Assembly (NCBI GenBank): GCA_002172915.1 | Contig: NHBW01000002.1 | Location: 12,777-76,776, forward strand | Length of the DNA stretch: 64,000 nt | Reading direction: 5' to 3' | Origin: Hyphomonas sp. TMED17 | GTDB taxonomy: Bacteria; Pseudomonadota; Alphaproteobacteria; Caulobacterales; Hyphomonadaceae | In this document: in pieces, positions 19,583 to 28,078 of the stretch | Layout of the letters: each line of letters opens with the position of its first letter | Numbering within the stretch: position 1 is the stretch's first letter | The notes under the pieces: model-generated | Told to the model about the DNA's origin: nothing | The model's input: only the letters and a program-made list of their open reading frames with translations | Database searches by the model: none | Made by a program: the position numbers and the translations under genes

Positions 19583-22500
19583 ATGCCGCCCGTCGATCTG
19601 TCTGACCCCGCCGGTCTTTCCACACCCGCTAAATCGTCCGGAAATATCTCGCTCGATGATAAATACCAGCTTGTTGCGGGGCATGCCATGATGAGCGGTG
19701 TTCAGGCGTTAGTACGCCTGGCGCTTGACCAGAGACGCCTGGACCGGCGCGCCGGCCTGAATACGGGTGGTTTTATCTCCGGTTATCGCGGTTCGCCTTT
19801 GGGGGGGCTTGATCAGCAATTGGAGCATGCGCGTCGCTGGCTGGTCGATAATGACATTGAATTCTGGTCCGGTCTGAATGAGGATCTGGGCGCGACGGCG
19901 GTCTGGGGAAGCCAGCAGCTTGGATTATATCCCGGCGCGAAAAAGGACGGCTTGTTTGGTATCTGGTATGGCAAGGCGCCCGGTGTCGACCGGACTGGTG
20001 ATGTTTTCAAACATGCCCATGCGGCCGGTACGTCCCGACATGGCGGTGTTCTGGCCGTTCTCGGTGATGATCACAATTGTAAATCCTCGACACTGCCTTC
20101 GCAGTCGGAGTTTGCGATGGCCGATGCCGAGATACCGGTTCTAAGCCCTTCAAACATTCAGGATGTACTGGATTACGGGCTGCACGGCTTGGCAATGAGC
20201 CGGTTCACCGGCGGCTGGAGCGCGCTCACAGCCCTTGCGGATACGATGGATAGCAATTCGGTTATTGATGTTTCCCTGAGCCGTCATCGCCATATTGTTC
20301 CTGATTTTGATTTTCCGTCAGATGGCGTGCATATCCGGCGGAATGATTTACCGTTGCCGAAGGAGCAGCGGTTGCGGATGGCAAAATTGCCGGCAGCGCA
20401 CGCCTGGGTCTATGCCAACCAGCTCGACCGGGTCATCCTTGCTGCGGACAGGCCACGTTTCGGCATTATCGTTTCCGGCCAGGCCGTGCAGGATGTCTTC
20501 GAGGCCTTAAAGGCATTGGGCATTGATGCAGCGACTGCAAACGCGCTCGGGCTTGTGATCTACAAAGTCGCAGTGCCCTGGCCACTGGAGCCGCGTCGGC
20601 TGCGAGAAGTTTGCGGCGGTCTCGAAAAGATTCTGGTTCTTGAGCATAAACGCCCTCTGATGGAGGGGCAGATCAAAACGGCCCTGTTTAATCTCGGCGA
20701 TCGCCAGCGACCATTAATTATTGGCAAAAGCGATGAACACGGTCGGGCGTTTTTAAGCCAGACGGGGACCATTTCGATACCTGAAATGGCGCGGGCTTTG
20801 GCGCGGTTTTTGCCGGCGGGGTGGGATCGTCACAAGGCGGACGCCTATTTCGCGATGACGGAAGGCAATGGTCACGCGGCGGGCGGGAGCCGTCAGGTGC
20901 CGCTACGATCACCACATTATTGTTCCGGATGTCCGCACTCAACTTCGACCCGTGTGCCTCCCGGCACGCGTGCGCTGGCAGGTATTGGATGTCACTACAT
21001 GGCGAATTTCATGATTGGCCGCCGTACGGATATGACCAGCCAGATGGGCGGCGAGGGTGTGGCCTGGGTCGGGCAGCATTTTGCCACATCCGAGCCACAT
21101 ATTTTTGCGAATATAGGCGACGGTACATTTTCCCATTCGGGATCGCTGGCGATCCGGGCGGCTTTAACGTCAAATGCAAATATTACCTTCAAAATTCTGT
21201 TTAACGATGCCGTTGCGATGACGGGCGGGCAGCGTGTCGAGCTGGGTCTGCAACCGCCACAGATTGCCGCCATGTTGCGGGCTGAAGGCGTTGACAAAAT
21301 TGTCATTATTGCCCGCGATCCGGGCCGGTATTCTGGACGCTCAGCCTTGCCGGCGGGCGTGAAAGTCTATGGCCGGGATCAGTATGACCGGGTGCAGGAA
21401 ATGCTTCAGGGCGTCCCCGGCGTTTCCGTTATGATTTATGATCAGGTTTGTGCCGCAGAAAAAAGGCGTCGGATTAAGCGGGGTAAGATTCCACCGGATC
21501 GGGTTCGGGTAATGATCAATCCGGATGTTTGCGAGGGCTGTGGCGATTGCTCGGTGAAATCCAATTGTTTTTCAGTTGAGCCACTCGAAACAGATCTGGG
21601 CCGGAAGCGGTACATCAACCAGTCGAGTTGTAACACGGACCTGTCCTGTCTTAACGGTTTCTGTCCGAGCTTTGTTACAATAAGCAACGCCGAAATGGTG
21701 GCTAAGGGGCCAATGCGCCCTGCTTTCGATACCGATCGATTGCCGGTGCCGAAAATCGCTGATCTTGATCAGCCTTGGAATGTTCTTCTGATTGGTATTG
21801 GTGGCACCGGTATTACGACAGTCGCTCTGATACTGGCCATGGCCGCTCATATTGATGGCAATGCGGCGTCTTCGCTGGACATGACCGGTCTTGCGCAGAA
21901 AGGCGGCCCGGTATTGAGCCATTTACGGTTTGCGCGACGGCCCGAGCAGGTTCGCAGCGGGCGTATTCCGCCGACCGAGGCTGACTGCCTAATCGCTTGT
22001 GATCTCGTTGTTGCGGCAGGGGACGACGCTATCGCCCTATCCAATCCATCCCGAACCCGCGTTTGCGCGAACCGGAATGTCGCCCCGACCAGCGAATTTA
22101 TTCATAATCGTATGGCGCGCTTTGACGCCGGCCCATTATTGCAGAGCCTGGAATCGGGGACTGCCAGTCTGGCCGACATTGAAGCCGAAGCCCTGGCGAT
22201 GCATTATTTTGGTGACGGCGTATTTACCAATATGATTATGGCCGGTTATGCTTGGCAAATGGGGCAGGTGCCCGTATCTCTGGAAGCGCTGTTTGCGGCG
22301 ATAAAGTTAAACGGCGTCCGGATTGACGACAATATTCTTGCCTTCAACACAGGCCGGATGGCTGCTGCGATGCCTGACCAGCTAGATACTTTATCAAATC
22401 CGCGAAGCCGGACAGGCAAGATTTCGCTTGATGAACTGATCGCTGACCGGATCGAACGGCTAACGGCCTATCAGAATGAAGCCTATGCGCAGATATTCCA

Positions 22501-23059
22501 GCGTATTGTATCGCGCGTCAAAGCCGCCGAGGCTGCTTTGGGAACCGGTGAAAAACTCACAAGGCAGGCGGCATTTCAAGCTTATAAGCTGATGGCATAT
22601 AAGGATGAGTATGAGGTTGCGCGGCTGTGGTCGGATAGCGGGTTTGAGGCTGAAATCCGAAAATTGTTCAAAGGTGGAACGGTGCGATTTCATCTTGCAC
22701 CACCGATATTGCCGAAGAAAAATGCGCAGGGTGAACCCCTCAAGCGTGAATTTGGACCATGGATGAGATCTGCTTTTGCAGGTCTGAAGCGATTTAAGTG
22801 GCTGAGGGGAACGCGATTTGACCCGTTCGGCTGGACCGATGAACGCCGTGGCGAAAGATATTTGCGCGACAATTATCTCGCCGACCTCGAACGCGTAGCT
22901 GACGAATTGACCCCGGCCCGCTACGAGCTTGCGCTCGCAATCGCCGGAAGTGTTGATGAGGTGCGTGGGTTTGGCCATGTTAAACAGGCTGCGATCGAGC
23001 GCGAAGCCGGTCGCCGAACGGCGCTTTGGCAGCGCTGGGAGCAGGACGGTTGTGGGTAA
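19583..23059 (+). CDS. Indolepyruvate ferredoxin oxidoreductase, fused alpha-beta subunits
   Basis: This enzyme oxidatively decarboxylates aryl pyruvates from aromatic amino acid breakdown to aryl-acetyl-CoA, passing electrons to ferredoxin. The single 1158-residue chain joins parts that are separate in archaea. An N-terminal pyruvate-binding domain starts at about residue 25. A TPP-binding domain spans about 440-640 (GIGCHYMANFM, ANIGDGTFSHSG). A short ferredoxin-like segment with clustered Cys is near 648-695 (CEGCGDC, then CNTDLSCLNGFC). A C-terminal gamma-type domain begins near 730 (IGIGGTGITT). This fused form is typical of alpha- and betaproteobacteria. A divergent Lrp-type gene next door fits amino-acid-responsive control. 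Confidence 0.92.
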   Translation: MPPVDLSDPAGLSTPAKSSGNISLDDKYQLVAGHAMMSGVQALVRLALDQRRLDRRAGLNTGGFISGYRGSPLGGLDQQLEHARRWLVDNDIEFWSGLNEDLGATAVWGSQQLGLYPGAKKDGLFGIWYGKAPGVDRTGDVFKHAHAAGTSRHGGVLAVLGDDHNCKSSTLPSQSEFAMADAEIPVLSPSNIQDVLDYGLHGLAMSRFTGGWSALTALADTMDSNSVIDVSLSRHRHIVPDFDFPSDGVHIRRNDLPLPKEQRLRMAKLPAAHAWVYANQLDRVILAADRPRFGIIVSGQAVQDVFEALKALGIDAATANALGLVIYKVAVPWPLEPRRLREVCGGLEKILVLEHKRPLMEGQIKTALFNLGDRQRPLIIGKSDEHGRAFLSQTGTISIPEMARALARFLPAGWDRHKADAYFAMTEGNGHAAGGSRQVPLRSPHYCSGCPHSTSTRVPPGTRALAGIGCHYMANFMIGRRTDMTSQMGGEGVAWVGQHFATSEPHIFANIGDGTFSHSGSLAIRAALTSNANITFKILFNDAVAMTGGQRVELGLQPPQIAAMLRAEGVDKIVIIARDPGRYSGRSALPAGVKVYGRDQYDRVQEMLQGVPGVSVMIYDQVCAAEKRRRIKRGKIPPDRVRVMINPDVCEGCGDCSVKSNCFSVEPLETDLGRKRYINQSSCNTDLSCLNGFCPSFVTISNAEMVAKGPMRPAFDTDRLPVPKIADLDQPWNVLLIGIGGTGITTVALILAMAAHIDGNAASSLDMTGLAQKGGPVLSHLRFARRPEQVRSGRIPPTEADCLIACDLVVAAGDDAIALSNPSRTRVCANRNVAPTSEFIHNRMARFDAGPLLQSLESGTASLADIEAEALAMHYFGDGVFTNMIMAGYAWQMGQVPVSLEALFAAIKLNGVRIDDNILAFNTGRMAAAMPDQLDTLSNPRSRTGKISLDELIADRIERLTAYQNEAYAQIFQRIVSRVKAAEAALGTGEKLTRQAAFQAYKLMAYKDEYEVARLWSDSGFEAEIRKLFKGGTVRFHLAPPILPKKNAQGEPLKREFGPWMRSAFAGLKRFKWLRGTRFDPFGWTDERRGERYLRDNYLADLERVADELTPARYELALAIAGSVDEVRGFGHVKQAAIEREAGRRTALWQRWEQDGCG

Positions 23060-23211
23060 TGTAGAAGACCGTGCGCGCCGCCAGTAGCCGGTGTGTTGCG
23101 GTGCTTGTCAGGCGTCGTCGGCTTGGGTGCACGGTACGTGGCTGTGATATTTTGTCCGATTCCTGACGGAAATATCTGGACACCCAGATCGGAGTCAGGC
23201 GACATGATGTA

Positions 23212-24006
23212 ATGGAACAATATCAATCTTTGATGCAGGACATTCTGTCCAATGGTGTAGAGCGGTCCGATCGGACCGGCACGGGCACGTTAAGCGTTTT
23301 CGGTCGTCAGTTGCGTTTTGATCTCGCCGACGGGTTTCCGATGGTGACAACGAAGAAGCTGCATTTGAAATCGATTATTATCGAACTCTTGTGGTTTCTC
23401 CGCGGTGATACCAATGTCGGCTGGCTGCAGGAAAACGGAGTATCGATTTGGGATGAGTGGGCCGACGAAACCGGTGATCTCGGTCCTGTCTATGGGAAGC
23501 AATGGCGTAGCTGGGCCGCACCGGATGGCCGGGTGATAGATCAAATTGGCTGGGTCCTTGATGAGATCCGGCAAAATCTGGATTCGCGTCGATTAATTGT
23601 ATCGGCATGGAATCCTGCCGATGTTGACGAGATGGCCTTGCCGCCATGTCACTGTTTGTTCCAGTTCAATGTTTTGAATGGTCGTTTGAACTGTCAATTA
23701 TATCAAAGATCGGCGGACGTATTTCTCGGGGTGCCGTTTAATATCGCTTCCTATGCGCTTCTGGTCTTGATGATGGCGCGGGCGACGGGGCTTGAGCCGG
23801 GTGAATTTGTTCACACGTTTGGCGATGCCCATCTTTATCTGAACCATCTCGAGCAGGCTAAACTGCAATTATCGCGGACGCCGTACCCGTTGCCAAAGAT
23901 GCAGCTGGCACCGGAAAAGACCGATTTGTTTGGCTGGGCGTATGAGGATTTCTCACTGCTGGACTATCAGGCGCACAAGCATATCAAGGCACCGGTTGCG
24001 GTTTAA
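23212..24006 (+). CDS. thyA: Thymidylate synthase
   Basis: ThyA methylates dUMP to dTMP using methylene-tetrahydrofolate, giving dihydrofolate. The 264 residues equal the E. coli length, with nucleophile Cys146 in [10 protein letters not shown], the Arg loop RSDRTGTGT near the N-terminus and the nucleotide-binding [13 protein letters not shown] segment. A classical dihydrofolate reductase is not directly downstream, although a DHFR-like protein lies 3.5 kb away. Confidence 0.97.
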   Translation: MEQYQSLMQDILSNGVERSDRTGTGTLSVFGRQLRFDLADGFPMVTTKKLHLKSIIIELLWFLRGDTNVGWLQENGVSIWDEWADETGDLGPVYGKQWRSWAAPDGRVIDQIGWVLDEIRQNLDSRRLIVSAWNPADVDEMALPPCHCLFQFNVLNGRLNCQLYQRSADVFLGVPFNIASYALLVLMMARATGLEPGEFVHTFGDAHLYLNHLEQAKLQLSRTPYPLPKMQLAPEKTDLFGWAYEDFSLLDYQAHKHIKAPVAV

Positions 24007-24205
24007 AGCGCCCGGTATGGCGATGGCTATGACCGCATGGGTAAGGATGTTTGCGTGACATTGCCTGTCATCGGCTTTCGTTTTCGAAATTATTTTGCCC
24101 TGTCGGTGGACGGAATTCGGAATGGGACGTTTTTCCAGCAGGAGAAAGCTTGACCGAAGGCGTCGGGCACCTCACATCTGACAGAAGTTTTTATGCGGAG
24201 AATAC

Positions 24206-24793
24206 ATGATACGCCTCGATGATGAGCCTCAGGCTAAACCAATCTCAGAGCCAAACACGTTTTTAGAAGAGGCGTTGTTCAAAGCCAGAACCATTATGCT
24301 CACAGGCGGGGTGGATGATGCAATGGCCCGACGGGTCTGCGAACGTTTACTGGCCTTGGCCGCGAGCAGTGCTGATCCGATTCTAATGGTGATTTCATCG
24401 CCAGGCGGGCATGTCGAATCCGGTGATATGATCCACGATATGATCAAATTTGTCGGTGCGCCGGTGAAAGTTCTCGGCTCGGGATGGGTCGCCAGTGCGG
24501 GGGCTTTGATTTATTCCGCAGCGGCTAAGGAGAACCGCTACGCCCTGCCAAATACCCGTTTCCTTTTGCATGAACCGCGTGGCGGGGTTGGTGGTCAAGC
24601 GTCTGATGTTGCCATTCAGGTTCGTGAAATCGTGCGGATGCGGGAGCGGTTGAACAAGATTTTTGCCGAGGCAACCGGTCAGCCTTTGGAGAAGATCAAG
24701 GCCGATACCGACCGGGATCATTGGATGAGTGCCGAAGAGGCCGTCGAATATGGTCTGGTGAATAAGATTGTGAGCCATCACCGCGAATTATAG
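24206..24793 (+). CDS. ClpP-family serine protease
   Basis: This is a subunit of a barrel-shaped ATP-dependent protease. All three catalytic residues are present: Ser97 in GWVASAGAL, His122 in LLHEPRGG and Asp171 in DTDRDHWMS. It differs from the main ClpP, where the serine motif is ASMGA and the histidine motif HQP, so it is likely a second ClpP paralogue. No clpX, clpA or tig lies beside it. The 195-residue length is normal; there is no obvious cleavable propeptide. Its unfoldase partner is unknown. Confidence 0.88.
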   Translation: MIRLDDEPQAKPISEPNTFLEEALFKARTIMLTGGVDDAMARRVCERLLALAASSADPILMVISSPGGHVESGDMIHDMIKFVGAPVKVLGSGWVASAGALIYSAAAKENRYALPNTRFLLHEPRGGVGGQASDVAIQVREIVRMRERLNKIFAEATGQPLEKIKADTDRDHWMSAEEAVEYGLVNKIVSHHREL

Positions 24794-24937
24794 CGGCAGC
24801 CTTGTTTGCGATGCAGAGCGGCCTGTTCTGCTTTGCATTCTGAGCCAGATTGGCTGGTAAAAACAACATGCCCTGATTAGCGCCGCAGCGCTTTCCGGAT
24901 AAGAGATTAGCCTGGTTGCAGTCAGTCTCCCGGAGCG

Positions 24938-26119
24938 CTAGCGCCCGAGTTCCTTCATCGCATCGTCGAGTCCCTGCAATGTCATCTCGAACATCCGGTC
25001 GGGGCCGATCAATTCACGGATGAGCTGGATCGAGCCGGTATAGTCCCAGGCACCGGACTTGACCGGGTTCAGCCAGGCAAAATTCGGATATTGCTGGACG
25101 AAGCGCTGTATCCACAGTCCGCCAGCCTCATCATTCCAGTGCTCGACGGATCCGCCGGAATAGGTGATCTCGTAAGGGCTCATCGTGGCATCGCCAACAA
25201 CAATCACTTTGTAGTCGCTTGGATATTTATTAAGGACATCCCAGGTCGGTATGACGTCGCTACGGCGGCGGCGGTTATCTTTCCAGAGCCCCTCATAGGG
25301 ACAATTATGGAAGTAGAAATATTCGAGATTCTTGATTTCGGCCCGCGCCGCAGAGAATAATTCTTCGCAGACTTTGATATGCGGATCCATCGAGCCACCG
25401 ACATCAAGTAATAGCAGGACCGACACGGTGTTGCGGCGCTCGGGGCGCATTTCGATATCAAGATAGCCCTGTCTGGCGGTATTCTTGATCGTTGAATCCA
25501 GATCCAATTCGTCAGCAGACCCCGCCCGTGCCCATTTGCGTAGACGTTTGAGCGCAACTTTTATGTTTCGGGTACCGAGTTCGACACTGTCATCATAATT
25601 CTTGAATTCACGTTTGTCCCAAACCTTGGTCGCACGACGATGACGGGACTTTTCCTGCCCAATCCGGACCCCTTCCGGATTGTATCCATTGGCACCAAAC
25701 GGCGATGTTCCGCCTGTGCCGATCCATTTATTGCCGCCTTCATGCCGTTTCTTTTGTTCTTCCAGCCGCTGTTTCAGAGTTTCCATCAGCTTCTCGAAGC
25801 CGCCGAGCTTCTCAATTTCATCCATTTCCTCTTTGCTGAGGAATTTCTCGGTGACTTTGCGAAGCCATTCATCCGGCAGTTCTTGCATGTCAACGGCGTC
25901 CGCGAGCGAGTCGAGGCCTTTGAAGACATGTCCGAAAACTTTATCGAATTTGTCGATGTGCCGTTCGTCTTTGACCAGCGCCGTTCTCGCTAGGAAGTAA
26001 AAATCTTCGACATCGCGGCCAATGACCTGCTTATCCATAGCTTCCATCAGGGAGAGGTACTCCCTGAGTGTGACCGGTACTTTTGCATCACGCAATTCAT
26101 TGAAAAAGTGCAGAAACAT
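24938..26119 (-). CDS. VWA domain-containing protein (CoxE-like, COG3825 type)
   Basis: This is a cytoplasmic 393-residue protein. The N-terminal half is helical and charged. The C-terminal half (from about residue 215) is a von Willebrand A fold with a metal-site loop reading LLDVGGSMD, where the classic MIDAS motif is DxSxS; here Gly replaces the first Ser. Such proteins usually act with a MoxR-type AAA ATPase in assembling or inserting cofactors of metalloenzymes, but no MoxR gene is beside it in this window. The start is supported by GGGAG seven bases upstream. Exact role unknown. Confidence 0.82.
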   Translation of the reverse strand: MFLHFFNELRDAKVPVTLREYLSLMEAMDKQVIGRDVEDFYFLARTALVKDERHIDKFDKVFGHVFKGLDSLADAVDMQELPDEWLRKVTEKFLSKEEMDEIEKLGGFEKLMETLKQRLEEQKKRHEGGNKWIGTGGTSPFGANGYNPEGVRIGQEKSRHRRATKVWDKREFKNYDDSVELGTRNIKVALKRLRKWARAGSADELDLDSTIKNTARQGYLDIEMRPERRNTVSVLLLLDVGGSMDPHIKVCEELFSAARAEIKNLEYFYFHNCPYEGLWKDNRRRRSDVIPTWDVLNKYPSDYKVIVVGDATMSPYEITYSGGSVEHWNDEAGGLWIQRFVQQYPNFAWLNPVKSGAWDYTGSIQLIRELIGPDRMFEMTLQGLDDAMKELGR

Positions 26120-26302
26120 GTCTGATCTCCCGTCGGCTATTTATATTTAGACTGTCGTCACGGAACATCCAAGCCTGACCCTGCGAAACCGTGCTGATTT
26201 TCCTCGCAGGTTCGACGCGCCTCGGCGACAATTGTAGAGGATTTATATTGGTCGCAATGCTCTGATTATTTCGGCCAAATACGGTCATGAATAGTCGCTA
26301 AA

Positions 26303-26330
26303 TTGATGAATATTGATACATTTATATAAC
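26303..26330 (+). promoter_or_regulatory. Candidate promoter for the orphan membrane protein
   Basis: TTGATG (26303-26308) and TATAAC (26325-26330) are separated by 16 bases in a clearly AT-rich stretch, about 68 bases before the ATG of the 136-residue protein. The match to the sigma-70 consensus is good by eye but untested. Confidence 0.4.
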
Positions 26331-26397
26331 GGTGTCATACAACACTGGTCATCCGTGACGTAATTAATAAAATGAAGTTTATAAGTGGAGAAAAATT

Positions 26398-26808
26398 ATG
26401 GAAGAAATGCAAATCTGGAATTTGTTTCAAAGTGCACGTATTGCGGGTGCTTTGAGCGCTATTGGTATCATTCTTGCGATCTGGCTGGCTTTACGTGTTG
26501 CGGCGGCGACGCGTGCATCAGACGAATCCAATATCATTACCAAACTTCTTTCAACGGTTTTCTGCGGAACGGTCGTGCTTGCGGCATGGACGGGCTTCGC
26601 TCAAAACGTCACGAGCTGGGCACTGACAGCCCGGTCTTTAGAGGACCTACAGGCCTCGGGTACTGAAATTTCAGAAACCGCGACGGGCTTTATTGCTTAT
26701 GTCGGGACCACCGATCCTGTGTCCACCCCGACACCTGTTGGCATGGTTTTTGTCGGCGTTGTCGGTTTGATGATGCTGATGCAAATCTGGATGCCGAAGC
26801 AAAGCTAA
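26398..26808 (+). CDS. Small membrane protein of unknown function
   Basis: I do not recognise this protein. It has 136 residues with three hydrophobic segments: about 14-37 (ALSAIGIILAIWLALRVAAA), 50-68 (around FCGTVVLAAWTGFA) and 112-130 (VGMVFVGVVGLMMLMQIW). A polar Ser/Thr/Glu-rich loop lies between the second and third. It is transcribed alone: a candidate promoter and a GGAG site seven bases before the ATG lie upstream, and a strong hairpin terminator follows 17 bases after the stop. Unlike its neighbours it is not part of an obvious operon. It is real as a gene by these signals, but its role is open. Confidence 0.7.
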   Translation: MEEMQIWNLFQSARIAGALSAIGIILAIWLALRVAAATRASDESNIITKLLSTVFCGTVVLAAWTGFAQNVTSWALTARSLEDLQASGTEISETATGFIAYVGTTDPVSTPTPVGMVFVGVVGLMMLMQIWMPKQS

Positions 26809-27117
26809 GTTAAGCTTTCTCTTTGGACGAGGCTGCTGGATGCAGCCTCGTCTTACTTCATGTCGTTTTGATATTATGGCGTCCGACAGAACCGTGCTGA
26901 TCTGCAGTTTCTGGTTCGGATAAGTTTCGATCAGGCTGCCTCGGCTTCTGTTGTGATCACGCCGACAATACCGAGATAAGAAAGAATAATATCAACCATC
27001 AGTGCTTGGAAAGCATGGACCGGCCCGGTCGGCCTGTGCCAGTCATGGGACCAGTCATGGGGTCAGGCCCGTGCCAGGTGCGGGTCAGATATGTGTCCGG
27101 TTTGGGTCAGGTGCGGG
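26809..27117. other. Gene-poor stretch with terminator and short direct repeats
   Basis: After the terminator hairpin no convincing gene is seen up to 27117. The right end (27039-27121) holds two sets of short direct repeats rich in GGTCAGG and CAGTCATGG. A 22-codon minus-strand frame from 26999 lacks a ribosome-binding site and was not called. Confidence 0.6.
26826..26852 (+). terminator. Rho-independent terminator after the small membrane protein
   Basis: GACGAGGCTGC (26826-26836) pairs perfectly with GCAGCCTCGTC (26842-26852) around a 5-base loop, an 11-bp GC-rich stem. The following bases TTACTT form only a weak T tract, so termination may be partial. Confidence 0.75.
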
Positions 27118-27121
27118 TCAG
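27039..27121. repeat. Short tandem and direct repeats
   Basis: CCAGTCATGGGA/CCAGTCATGGGG is repeated in tandem at 27039-27062. CAGGTGCGGGTCAG occurs at 27075-27088 and again at 27108-27121, a 33-base period, each followed by a similar ATGTG stretch. They end at the stop of the small coiled-coil gene on the minus strand. No function is evident. Confidence 0.6.
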
Positions 27122-27312
27122 GCATGTGCCTTGTTCATCTCCATTTCAAGCATGGAGACTTCACTGCTGAGCCAAGCATAATGTCGTTCCAGCCGCATCA
27201 AAACCGGCACATCAATCTCAACTCGCGCGGCGACTTCCTCGCGCCAGGCTTCGAGAATGCGGACCTGCATTTTAAGCCATTCGAGCATTTTCTGGTCGTG
27301 AATTATCTGCAT
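27118..27312 (-). CDS. Small coiled-coil protein under a Fur-type box
   Basis: I do not recognise this 64-residue protein. It is rich in Leu, Met, Glu and Arg with heptad-like spacing (LEWLKMQVRILEAWREEV, then LERHYAWLSSEVSMLEMEM), suggesting two helices or a helical hairpin. There is no signal peptide. The start at 27312 is chosen because GGAG lies six bases upstream; an earlier in-frame ATG at 27348 falls inside the operator palindrome and so is unlikely. A promoter with an overlapping Fur-like box lies directly upstream, so the gene is probably switched on by iron limitation. The operator is seen; the iron response is inferred. Confidence 0.65.
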   Translation of the reverse strand: MQIIHDQKMLEWLKMQVRILEAWREEVAARVEIDVPVLMRLERHYAWLSSEVSMLEMEMNKAHA

Positions 27313-27332
27313 GACAGTCTCCGTTACTTTAT

Positions 27333-27347
27333 TGAGAATGATTCTCA
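27333..27347. promoter_or_regulatory. Fur-type operator (perfect 7-1-7 palindrome)
   Basis: TGAGAAT-G-ATTCTCA is a perfect 7-1-7 inverted repeat. It matches the Fur-box form TGATAATnATTATCA at most positions. It overlaps the -10 hexamer and probable transcription start of the minus-strand small coiled-coil gene, a position suited to repression when iron is replete. In alphaproteobacteria a Fur/Mur or Irr-like protein could bind; which one is not decided here. Confidence 0.7.
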
Positions 27348-27372
27348 TAGAGCAGGAATAACATTATTGCAA
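27344..27372 (-). promoter_or_regulatory. Promoter of the small coiled-coil gene
   Basis: Read on the minus strand, TTGCAA (27367-27372) and TATGAG (27344-27349) are 17 bases apart, a good sigma-70-like pair. The -10 hexamer shares four bases with the Fur-type palindrome. The start codon follows about 30 bases further on. Confidence 0.55.
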
Positions 27373-27526
27373 GTGGTTCTCAATAAGAATGAATGCCAAT
27401 CGAGTTTAAGCCTGCCTGCTATCATTCGAGATCATATGGATATGCGAAAACCGGTATTCTGCTGATGTTTGCGGGATTAATCAGACGGCATGGTCGTTGC
27501 CGTGTCGAGTCGTAAGGTAAGCTGCA

Positions 27527-28078
27527 ATGCAAATTATAGGTTACGCCGTTGTCGGCGATGATGATTTTATAGCCGACGCTGAGGGAAATATGCCCGACGT
27601 GTTGAAGAATGACGTTGAATGGGCCTTCTTTCAAGCCGGCCTCGACGCAGCCGACGTCATTGTTCTCGGGCGTCTTAGCCATGAGGTTACCCCGAACCCG
27701 GCAGGACGAAGACGGCTGGTGATGACGCGATCAGTGGAAAAGTTATACCGGCGAGGCGATACCGTCATGTGGAATCCCGAAGGGGCGTCGCTTGGCGCAG
27801 CCTTGGCGGAGTTTGACTGCCATGTTGAATGCGTCGCGATTACCGGTGGCCGGGACGTGTTCGACTATTTTTTGACCGGGGAAAACCGGTTTAGCATATT
27901 TCATCTTAGTCGGATTTGCGGGGCCACCGTACCGGATGGTACAGGTGTTTTCGGTGCCGTCGAGGCGCACGGGCTGGCGGCCACTGCTATCCTCAGCGCC
28001 GCTGGATATTGTCAGCAACCGGTAAAGATATTGGATCCCGGGGTCGAATTACTGAGCTGGACGCCTGCGATGTCCTGA
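27527..28078 (+). CDS. Dihydrofolate reductase-like (RibD C-terminal fold) protein
   Basis: This 183-residue cytoplasmic protein resembles the reductase fold shared by DHFR and the RibD C-terminal domain. It has an early strand IGYAVVGDDDFIA, DVIVLGRLSHEV at about residues 43-54, and the nucleotide-binding ITGGRDVFDYFL near 105. Such proteins use NADPH to reduce pteridine- or riboflavin-type substrates; the substrate here is not known. It ends one base before the stop of the convergent VUT-family transporter gene. It could be the thyA-linked folate enzyme, but the motifs are not those of classical FolA. Confidence 0.75.
   Translation: MQIIGYAVVGDDDFIADAEGNMPDVLKNDVEWAFFQAGLDAADVIVLGRLSHEVTPNPAGRRRLVMTRSVEKLYRRGDTVMWNPEGASLGAALAEFDCHVECVAITGGRDVFDYFLTGENRFSIFHLSRICGATVPDGTGVFGAVEAHGLAATAILSAAGYCQQPVKILDPGVELLSWTPAMS

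Noticed and set aside
24816-24850. Weak hairpin (GCAGA/TCTGC) after the ClpP gene
   Set aside because: Only five paired bases around a long loop; not enough for a terminator.
26933-26999. 22-codon minus-strand frame starting at 26999
   Set aside because: No ribosome-binding site and no promoter; likely chance.
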